Positions 6,142 through 11,888 of a stretch of 11,888 nt of DNA are shown piece by piece. The DNA is from TMED23 sp913054205. Lineage in GTDB: Bacteria; Pseudomonadota; Alphaproteobacteria; Rhodospirillales; UBA2165. Location of the stretch: the NCBI GenBank assembly GCA_046582495.1, contig JAYGEG010000146.1, positions 1 to 11,888 of the forward strand, in the 5' to 3' direction. The first letter of the stretch is position 1. The number at the start of each line of letters is the position of its first letter. The notes beneath the pieces are model-generated. The model was not told where the DNA came from, ran no database searches, and worked only from the letters and a program-made list of their open reading frames with translations. A program made the translations under genes and the position numbers.

Positions 6142-7077
6142 TTAAGAAGACCGGGCTTTGTCCATTTTTTCAAAGGCGCGGTCGAGTTCGAAACAGGTTA
6201 CACCGCTATAGGTTTTTTCCAGCATTTTTCGCAGCCCAGCATCGGCCAATTCAGCCCGCAAATCCGAAAACATTTCGTCGGTCAAATTGAGAAAACCATC
6301 CTCGGTCAATTCCCAATCTTCGTTAGCGCGCAAATCATTGTTGACGATTGGTATAAACCACGCTTGGCGCTTTTTAATATCTTCGAAATAGGGCGCAAAG
6401 GTGACCAAAGCATCGAAACACACTTTTTTAGATTCTAGGTCGGCATAGAGCGTTAACCAGTCAAAATCGCTTTCATCACCAGGGCTCAGGCGGGCCACAA
6501 TTTTGCGGCAGCGCGCTTGATAATCTTCCATCGCATTCGGACCAATCATTTTGTCCAACGCCATGAAAAAACCTGGGAGCACACGGCGGGTAACCGCTTT
6601 CGGGCCGTCTTTGGCGACACGGTCCTGATTAAAAAGGGCTGCGAATGTATTGACGATCACCCGGTCGAAGGGGAATCGGCGCGCATGATCAAAAGCGGCG
6701 CGTTCGCGAATGTGGACATATTGCTCAAAACTTTGTTGAAAGACTGTTTCCAGGGCTTCGCGTTTGCGATCAAATTCGCGGCTGAGTTGATCGATATCGC
6801 CAATCGTCAGATAACCGCCACGTTTTTGCGCTTCATCCTTTAAACGGTCGGTAAATGCTGAGATAACAGTTTGTGCGAGAGCTTTGCTTTGATCTTTTGC
6901 GGCGACGCCATTTGCCGGCGAATGGTCGGGTTCCCTCGGGGCTGGCGCAGGTTGCGCCGCTGGTGCTGGCGTTGGGTTCGGAGGAGCGACGACGGGTTGC
7001 TGCGTGCGATCCGTATCCGATCCCATCCAAACGACTTGTTCTACAGGCTGCCCGCTTTTCGAAGTTTCATCTGCCAT
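6142..7077 (-). CDS. Uncharacterised 311-residue protein with Ala/Pro-rich N-terminus
   Basis: I do not recognise a named family. No signal peptide or membrane helix is visible, so it is probably cytoplasmic. Residues 1-60 are polar and low-complexity, with an Ala/Pro-rich stretch at about 29-52 (APPNPTPAPAAQPAPAPREP), likely a disordered tether. Residues 61-130 look helical and charged. The remainder is a compact helical domain with many aromatics: RRFPFDRVIVNTFAALF (133-149), RRVLPGFFMALDKMIG (164-179), DWLTLYADLE and FAPYFEDIKKRQAWF. Cysteines at 190, 220 and 295 are scattered and form no metal-site motif. An AAGAAG just before the ATG supports this start. It is convergent with the dehalogenase gene (13 bases between stops) and divergent from nadE. 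Codon use matches its neighbours. I see no basis for a function; the disordered arm suggests a scaffold or regulator. Confidence 0.75.
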   Translation of the reverse strand: MADETSKSGQPVEQVVWMGSDTDRTQQPVVAPPNPTPAPAAQPAPAPREPDHSPANGVAAKDQSKALAQTVISAFTDRLKDEAQKRGGYLTIGDIDQLSREFDRKREALETVFQQSFEQYVHIRERAAFDHARRFPFDRVIVNTFAALFNQDRVAKDGPKAVTRRVLPGFFMALDKMIGPNAMEDYQARCRKIVARLSPGDESDFDWLTLYADLESKKVCFDALVTFAPYFEDIKKRQAWFIPIVNNDLRANEDWELTEDGFLNLTDEMFSDLRAELADAGLRKMLEKTYSGVTCFELDRAFEKMDKARSS

Positions 7078-7204
7078 ACTTCTTTCATAGCGATTTCTGC
7101 CTCGGATTACTAAAAGGAACGCGATTTTCTTCTTATGCTTGCCCGCTTTCGGCGCGTGTGAAATAAAAGGGCCGCTATATACTTATAGAAATTGGACTTA
7201 TTGG
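7078..7204. other. Divergent intergenic region upstream of nadE
   Basis: It contains TATACT at 7178-7183, a good -10 hexamer for the plus strand, but the best upstream partner (TGTGAA at 7157-7162) is weak and only 15 bases away. An in-frame upstream ATG at 7139 could extend NadE by 22 codons. That extension has no similarity to the family N-terminus and would begin upstream of the -10, so I place nadE translation at 7205. Confidence 0.4.
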
Positions 7205-8896
7205 ATGACCACTGAACTTTCAATTGCGCTTGCGCAAATAAACCCAACTGTGGGTGATATTGACGGCAATATAGACTTGATCCGCGCCGCGCGCGCGCGC
7301 GCCAAAGATGATGGCGCTGATCTGGTGGTTGCCGGTGAACTGACTGTCAGTGGTTATCCGCCGGAAGATCTCGTGCTTAAGCCGGCATTTCTCGATCGTA
7401 TCGAAAGTAAAGTCAAAGCTTTAGCAGCCGAAACCAAAGACGGCGGCCCAGCACTTATTATCGGCGTGCCTTGGAGAGAGGACGGTAAGCTCTACAATGC
7501 GGTCATGCTCCTTGATCAGGGCGAGATTGTGACAATGCGGTATAAACATCTTCTGCCGACCTACGGTGTCTTTGATGAAGATCGGGTGTTTGATCAAGGG
7601 CCTGTGCCGGGGCCGATCCCGTTTAAAGGCGTTCGGCTTGGTGTGATGATTTGCGAGGATATGTGGGATACAGATGTCACCGAATGCCTCGATGAATCGG
7701 GCGCCGAAATTCTGATTGTTATTAACGGCTCGCCCTTTGAAGTGGATAAATCTGATCAGCGCATAAATTTGGCTGTTGCACGGGTGACCGAATCTAATTT
7801 GCCGTTGGTTTACGTCAATTTAGTCGGTGGCCAGGATGAGCTTGTTTTTGATGGCGGCTCCTTTGTCCTGTCGGCGGATCGCAAACTACAGATCCAGATG
7901 CCGGGCTTTGTTTTGGGGCAGGTAACCACAAAATGGTCGAAATCTGATCAAGGCTGGGAATGCGCGCCGGGCGAGATCGAACCGGCGGGCGAAAATGGCG
8001 AGCAAATGTTAGCCTCGATTTATCAAGCAATGGTTTTGGGATTGCGCGATTATGTCAACAAAAACCGTTTTCCGGGAGTCATTCTGGGGCTTTCAGGCGG
8101 TATTGATTCAGGACTTACGGCGGCTGTAGCCGTTGATGCAATTGGTGCCGACAAAGTGCATTGCGTGATGATGCCCTCGCCTTATACCTCTCAAGACAGT
8201 CTCGATGATGCCGCCGAGCAGGCGGATATTTTGGGCATCGCCTATGACACAGTACCTATTCTTGATGCGATGAAAGCTTTTGAAGGCATGTTGGCACCGG
8301 TCTTTGGCGACACCGAGGCCGATACCACAGAAGAAAATATCCAAGCCCGGGCGCGTGGCTTGATCGTTATGGCGATTTCGAACAAACTTGGCTTTATGCC
8401 GCTGACCACCGGCAATAAATCCGAAATGTCGGTTGGCTATGCAACGCTTTACGGCGATATGTGCGGCGGCTACTCGGTTTTAAAAGACGTCTATAAAACA
8501 ACGGTTTTTGCGGTTTCACACTGGCGCAATCAAAATCATGTGGCCGGATTTTTAGGCCCGGAAGGCCGCGCTATTCCCGAGCGCGTTATTACCAAAAAGC
8601 CTTCCGCCGAACTTAAGCCCGATCAATTTGATGAAGACAGCCTGCCGCCTTATGACGTGCTCGATGATATATTGATGAGCCTTATCGAAGGTGAAAGCGC
8701 GGTTGATGATATCGTTGCAAATGGACATGACCCAGATGTCGTGCGCCGCGTCTGGCACATGCTCGACCGCGCCGAATACAAACGCCGCCAAGCACCGCCG
8801 GGAGTTAAGATCTCATCCCGCGCCTTTGGCCGCGACCGCCGCTATCCCATCACCAACGGCTTTACCAATCTGATGTGGGAAATTGAAAGAAAATGA
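7205..8896 (+). CDS. nadE: Glutamine-dependent NAD+ synthetase
   Basis: A 563-residue two-domain enzyme (EC 6.3.5.1) that converts deamido-NAD+ to NAD+ using ATP and ammonia taken from glutamine. The N-terminal nitrilase-like glutaminase domain (about 5-260) has the catalytic triad E45 (GELTVSGYPPEDL), K114 (MRYKHLLPTYGVFDE) and C150 (VMICEDMW). The synthetase domain (about 270-563) has the ATP-pyrophosphatase loop SGGIDS at 297-302, TTGNKSEMSVGYATLYGD at 401-418 and the KKPSAEL segment near 464. I chose the ATG at 7205 because the family starts immediately with the IALAQINPTVGDI strand; a frame-open ATG at 7139 would add 22 unrelated residues. The last four bases overlap the cysS start (ATGA), so translation is probably coupled. 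A 15-base alternating CG run lies within the gene at 7288-7302. Confidence 0.95.
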   Translation: MTTELSIALAQINPTVGDIDGNIDLIRAARARAKDDGADLVVAGELTVSGYPPEDLVLKPAFLDRIESKVKALAAETKDGGPALIIGVPWREDGKLYNAVMLLDQGEIVTMRYKHLLPTYGVFDEDRVFDQGPVPGPIPFKGVRLGVMICEDMWDTDVTECLDESGAEILIVINGSPFEVDKSDQRINLAVARVTESNLPLVYVNLVGGQDELVFDGGSFVLSADRKLQIQMPGFVLGQVTTKWSKSDQGWECAPGEIEPAGENGEQMLASIYQAMVLGLRDYVNKNRFPGVILGLSGGIDSGLTAAVAVDAIGADKVHCVMMPSPYTSQDSLDDAAEQADILGIAYDTVPILDAMKAFEGMLAPVFGDTEADTTEENIQARARGLIVMAISNKLGFMPLTTGNKSEMSVGYATLYGDMCGGYSVLKDVYKTTVFAVSHWRNQNHVAGFLGPEGRAIPERVITKKPSAELKPDQFDEDSLPPYDVLDDILMSLIEGESAVDDIVANGHDPDVVRRVWHMLDRAEYKRRQAPPGVKISSRAFGRDRRYPITNGFTNLMWEIERK

Positions 8897-10290
8897 GCCT
8901 TCATCTCTACAACACACTCGCCCGCGCAAAACAAGCCTTTACGCCGCTTAAAGACGATGCAATTGGCATGTATGTCTGCGGGCCGACGGTCTATGACTAT
9001 GCCCATATTGGTAACGCTCGGCCAGTTATTGTCTTCGATGTGTTGTTCCGGTTGTTGATGCATATTTATGGCGAAGAGAGCGTCACCTATGTCCGCAACA
9101 TCACCGATGTAGATGACAAAATTATCGCTGCCTATCAGGAATCAGGCGAGGACATCGGCTCCATCACGTCTCGGACCACAGATGCCTTTCATGCTGATAT
9201 GGCGGCGCTTGGTAATCTTGAGCCGTCGATTGAACCGCGGGCCACCGATCACATTCCGCAGATGATCAAAATCATCGAAAAACTCATTGCCGATGGCCAT
9301 GCCTATGAAGAGCAAAATCATGTTTGTTTTAATGTGCCGTCGATGCCGGATTATGGCCGCTTGGCACGGCTTAACCGCGATGAACTGATTGTCGGCGCCA
9401 GAGTTGATACCGCGCCTTACAAAAAAGATGCCGCTGATTTTGTTCTATGGAAGCCTTCCGATGACGATCAGCCTGGCTGGGATAGCCCATGGGGCCGCGG
9501 TCGTCCGGGTTGGCATATTGAATGCTCAGCGATGTCTAGCGAATATCTCGGCGAGACCTTTGATATCCATGGCGGAGGTCAGGATTTAATCTTCCCCCAT
9601 CATGAAAATGAGATCGCCCAAAGCTGCTGCGCGCATGGCGAAGGGACCTTCGCGCAAACCTGGATGCACAATGGTTATCTGATGGTCGAGGGTGAGAAGA
9701 TGTCGAAGAGTCTCGGCAACTTTATCACCGTGCATGACCTCCTCAAAGACCATCATGGTGAGGCAGTGCGGCTGTGCATGCTGATGACCCATTACCGCCA
9801 GCCACTAAATTGGACGGCGGATGGATTGGCGCAGGCGAAAACCAGTTTGGATAGCTGGTACGGCGCGCTCAGAAATGCCGCCGATACTGCCGTTGAAGCT
9901 GTTGCCTCTTCGGATGATTTTATTGCAGCCCTTTCAGATGATCTCAATTCACCGCAGGCGATCGCAGTTCTGCATGAATTGGTCGGGGAGTTGAATAAAG
10001 CAGAAAACGATGATGCAAATTCAAGTGCTAAAAACAATCTGCTCGCTGCCGGTAACCTGATGGGCCTTCTCCAACTCGATCCTGAAGATTGGTTTAAATG
10101 GTCGCCGGAAAGCGCTGGTGATGGTTTAAGTGATGCAGAGATCGACGCGCTCATCGAACAGCGCCGCGCCGCCCGCACCAATAAAGATTTTGCGATGTCA
10201 GACAAAATCCGCGACGATCTCGCCGCCCAAGGCATTGTTCTTGAAGACGGTGCCGACGGCACGACCTGGAAACGCGGCTATATTTCTTAG
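8893..10290 (+). CDS. cysS: Cysteinyl-tRNA synthetase
   Basis: A 465-residue class I aminoacyl-tRNA synthetase (EC 6.1.1.16) that charges tRNA-Cys, in the cytoplasm. The ATP-binding HIGN is at 38-41 (the HIGH position). The KMSKS loop is at 269-273 in EGEKMSKSLGN. The zinc that recognises the cysteine thiol is held by C29 (VCGPTVYD), C211 (HIECSAMSS), H236 and E240 (FPHHENE), all present. The C-terminal part (about 300-465) is the helical DALR-type tRNA-binding region, with the short tail RDDLAAQGIVLEDG...W usual for the family. Length is normal. The start overlaps the nadE stop by four bases, and a GAAAGAAA tract inside nadE can serve as ribosome site. The stop overlaps the stop of the convergent MFS gene. 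Confidence 0.96.
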   Translation: MSLHLYNTLARAKQAFTPLKDDAIGMYVCGPTVYDYAHIGNARPVIVFDVLFRLLMHIYGEESVTYVRNITDVDDKIIAAYQESGEDIGSITSRTTDAFHADMAALGNLEPSIEPRATDHIPQMIKIIEKLIADGHAYEEQNHVCFNVPSMPDYGRLARLNRDELIVGARVDTAPYKKDAADFVLWKPSDDDQPGWDSPWGRGRPGWHIECSAMSSEYLGETFDIHGGGQDLIFPHHENEIAQSCCAHGEGTFAQTWMHNGYLMVEGEKMSKSLGNFITVHDLLKDHHGEAVRLCMLMTHYRQPLNWTADGLAQAKTSLDSWYGALRNAADTAVEAVASSDDFIAALSDDLNSPQAIAVLHELVGELNKAENDDANSSAKNNLLAAGNLMGLLQLDPEDWFKWSPESAGDGLSDAEIDALIEQRRAARTNKDFAMSDKIRDDLAAQGIVLEDGADGTTWKRGYIS

Positions 10291-11555
10291 AATTTCTTCA
10301 CGGCCTCAATTTCTCTCCGGCGTTTTCTTAATTTCAATCCAATCGGAGCAATGAAAATGAGGGATAAGGCCGCCGTTCCACCCATCGCCAAAGGCAGTCC
10401 GTAAACTTCAGCGATCCAACCAATAACAATGGCTGATAGCGCCGGGGCGCCGACGGCAAGAGAGACATTTACGGCCACCACGCGCGCACGATAATTATCA
10501 TCTACCGAATGTTGGATCAGAGATTGGATGCAGATCGAAGCGGATACGAGAAATCCGCCAACAAATAGTATCGCGATTAAGCCAAATATAAAAATATCTG
10601 AAAATGAAAATAGTGTTAGCGAGAGAGCCGCACCGATCTGTCCAATAAACATAAATGATATCAAGCCTTTGGTTCGGCCTCGAATGGCGAAAAAGCTCGC
10701 AAAAAAAAGTGCACCAATGCCGGAGGCTGCCGTCAAAGCGGTTAGGCCTTTTTTACCGTTATTAAATACATCGCCGGCAAATCCGGGCAGAAAATCGATA
10801 TAAGGCCGAATGAATAGAGAGGTGACAATCGTCAGTAAAATCAGCAAGCGAATATCTATATGCTGGTGCGTATAGCGGAGGCCATCTTTGAGATCATTTA
10901 ATATGCCGGAAGCCTTTTTTTCTTCCAGGCGCGCGCTTAAATTTGGCGGCGACGGAATGAAATAAATCGCAATCATCATCCACGTCATGCAAAAAGCATT
11001 TGCGGCAAAACCGGCTCCGGCGCCGCTTACCCACAATAATACGCCGCCGATCAAAGGGCCGGTAAAGGCGCTTGAATGAAATGTTGTGGCGTTAAGAGCA
11101 ACAGCGGCCGGGATATCTTTTCGCTCGACCAAATTTGGAAACAGCGCTTGGCGCGCAGGAAACTCAAACGCAAACAGGAAACCTTGGATCAGAGTGAGGA
11201 ACACCAAGCATGCGGGCGAAATAAAACCAAACCAAGTCATGATCGCTGTGAATAGGGCAATAGCGGCCCCGCAGCCTCCCATTGCCATCGCCATACGGCG
11301 GTATCCATATCGATCCGCCACCGCGCCGCCAAAAGGTCCAAGGAAAAAAATCGGCAGCAAATAAGCTGAACCAAGTGCCCCGAGCCAAGCCGAGGACTCG
11401 GTGAGATCCCACATCAGCGAACCACTGGCAATTTTATAAATCCAGAATCCTTGTACCATCACCACTTGCCCGGTCCAGTATGTCCGGTAGCTTTTTGTCG
11501 ATAGAGCGCGGTCGATGCCGCCAAAGTGGGACAGCAATTTTGATGGTTCAGACAT
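10287..11555 (-). CDS. MFS transporter, probable exporter of the MFS_3/EntS-like group
   Basis: A 422-residue inner-membrane transporter with about twelve hydrophobic helices. MFS motif A, GPFGGAVADRYGYRR, is at 73-87 after TM2, with D81, R82 and R87 in place. A charged cytoplasmic loop near 205-230 (SARLEEKKASGILNDLKDG) divides the two six-helix halves, and the C-terminus is basic (LKLRKRRREIEAVKKF). The N-terminal ALSTKSYRTYWTGQ and the ADRYGYRR region resemble the transmembrane secretion effector (PF05977) branch that includes the enterobactin exporter EntS. Members export siderophores, macrolides or other small molecules; the cargo here is unknown. It is convergent with cysS, sharing four bases at the stops, and divergent from the thioredoxin-like ORF, with which it may share the operator-like dyads at 11606-11647. 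No siderophore or drug-biosynthesis genes are in view. Confidence 0.85.
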   Translation of the reverse strand: MSEPSKLLSHFGGIDRALSTKSYRTYWTGQVVMVQGFWIYKIASGSLMWDLTESSAWLGALGSAYLLPIFFLGPFGGAVADRYGYRRMAMAMGGCGAAIALFTAIMTWFGFISPACLVFLTLIQGFLFAFEFPARQALFPNLVERKDIPAAVALNATTFHSSAFTGPLIGGVLLWVSGAGAGFAANAFCMTWMMIAIYFIPSPPNLSARLEEKKASGILNDLKDGLRYTHQHIDIRLLILLTIVTSLFIRPYIDFLPGFAGDVFNNGKKGLTALTAASGIGALFFASFFAIRGRTKGLISFMFIGQIGAALSLTLFSFSDIFIFGLIAILFVGGFLVSASICIQSLIQHSVDDNYRARVVAVNVSLAVGAPALSAIVIGWIAEVYGLPLAMGGTAALSLIFIAPIGLKLRKRRREIEAVKKF

Positions 11556-11605
11556 GAGCGGAACTTAAACCTCAAACGGAACAAGGTAAAACGTTTGATA
11601 GGCGA

Positions 11606-11619
11606 ACAATTATGATTGT
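11606..11619. promoter_or_regulatory. Operator-like dyad ACAAT-TATG-ATTGT
   Basis: A perfect 5-base inverted repeat with a 4-base centre lies midway between the MFS start (11555) and the thioredoxin-like ORF (11678). Its size and position fit a dimeric regulator of either divergent gene. There is no regulator gene in the window, so the ligand is unknown. Confidence 0.3.
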
Positions 11620-11647
11620 CAGCCATAAAGTGATGTCTTAGGCTGAC
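11618..11647. promoter_or_regulatory. Inverted repeat GTCAGCC...GGCTGAC
   Basis: Seven perfectly complementary bases (11618-11624 and 11641-11647) flank a 16-base loop. Allowing one bulged A, three more pairs (TAA/TTA) extend the stem inward. It ends 30 bases before the ATG at 11678 and could form an RNA hairpin in the leader or bind a protein. It lacks a following T-run, so a terminator is unlikely. Confidence 0.4.
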
Positions 11648-11677
11648 CGCACAAAATTAAATATGAGGATCAGTTTT

Positions 11678-11884
11678 ATGAAACCAGAAGACTATAATTA
11701 CAGCGTTTGGGGCCATGGCAGAGAAAGTTTCGAAAAGTTCGCAACCGATGCGCCTCAGGTCACAAGCCGCGCCCCATCGTTTCCAGTGGAAAGTCTGGAA
11801 ATTGGCGAAACGGTCGAAATGAAAGAGCTCTGGCGCAAAGGTGTCACGATTGTAGAGTTTGGCTCTTTCTCATCTTGCCCATAA
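11678..11884 (+). CDS. Short or truncated thioredoxin-fold-like ORF ending at its active site
   Basis: A 68-residue product from the ATG at 11678, chosen because AGGA (11666-11669) lies eight bases upstream; an ATG at 11663 would add five residues and has no such site. Residues 1-40 are polar (MKPEDYNYSVWGHGRESFEKF). Residues 40-68 read like the start of a redoxin or deiodinase-like domain: PSFPVESLEIGETVEMKELW, then KGVTIVEFGSFSSCP. In that fold, a beta strand ending FGS leads straight into a Cys-Pro active site, with over 80 more residues expected after it. Here TAA TAA follows SSCP, so the fold cannot be complete. It may be a true truncation, a frameshifted pseudogene, or an assembly error, since the window ends four bases later. 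Family assignment is tentative. Confidence 0.45.
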   Translation: MKPEDYNYSVWGHGRESFEKFATDAPQVTSRAPSFPVESLEIGETVEMKELWRKGVTIVEFGSFSSCP

Positions 11885-11888
11885 TAAC

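Noticed and set aside
6131..6149. CTTCT...AGAAG hairpin between the dehalogenase and the 311-residue gene as a bidirectional terminator
   Set aside because: Five pairs with a 9-base loop, low GC and no adjacent T-tract in either direction make it too weak.
7139..7204. Upstream in-frame start giving NadE 22 extra residues
   Set aside because: The extra residues lack any family resemblance, the enzyme's first strand begins right after the 7205 ATG, and a -10-like element lies inside the extension.
9792..10262. 156-codon minus ORF within cysS
   Set aside because: It is a Ser/Ala-rich shadow of a fully conserved synthetase gene and has no independent signals.
11678..11884. Selenoprotein of the deiodinase type
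   Set aside because: The stop at the active site is TAA, not TGA, and a Cys is already present, so selenocysteine recoding is not indicated.
1..11888. CRISPR array, transposase, toxin-antitoxin pair or prophage genes
   Set aside because: No repeat-spacer pattern, DDE/tyrosine recombinase motifs or phage structural motifs were found in any frame.

Overview
The window reads as a fragment of an alphaproteobacterial chromosome, most likely from a Rhodospirillales-like or related lineage. I infer this from the plant-type (class II) DAHP synthase, the CVLRGC active site of the glutathione reductase, the signal-peptide/Sel1-repeat protein, and a housekeeping nadE-cysS block. The order-level call is a recollection of family distribution, not a database result. 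The sequence runs to both edges without closure: one gene is cut at the left edge and another stops 4 bases before the right edge, so the window may be a whole contig.

Layout. Bases 1-1390 are visibly more AT-rich and look like accessory DNA. All genes there are on the minus strand: a 5'-complete but 3'-cut Sel1-repeat secreted protein, a DUF2784-type membrane protein, a 27-codon signal-peptide remnant that overlaps the DUF2784 start, and a probable 56-residue single-span membrane peptide. From 1398 onward the composition and codon use look like core genome. The order is gor (glutathione reductase, +), a zinc-free quinone oxidoreductase (-, convergent), class II DAHP synthase (+) closely followed by a haloacetate/fluoroacetate dehalogenase-type hydrolase (+), an unrecognised 311-residue protein (-), nadE (+) overlapping cysS (+) by four bases, an MFS exporter (-) whose stop overlaps that of cysS, and a short thioredoxin-fold-like ORF (+) ending inside its presumed active site.

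How the genes relate. Gor and the quinone oxidoreductase are both NADPH-linked redox or detoxification enzymes, but they are convergent and not an operon. DAHP synthase feeds the shikimate pathway; the hydrolase 12 bases downstream is probably co-transcribed. NadE and CysS are tightly coupled housekeeping enzymes. The MFS exporter and the thioredoxin-like ORF diverge from a 120-base region with two clear dyads.

I found no CRISPR array, transposase, tRNA or rRNA, and no convincing new multi-gene defence or mobile system. The most interesting structure is the duplicated promoter plus signal peptide in the left flank. The same upstream elements sit at identical distances from two start codons, too close for a normal 5' UTR, and one copy now leads into an unrelated membrane-protein gene.
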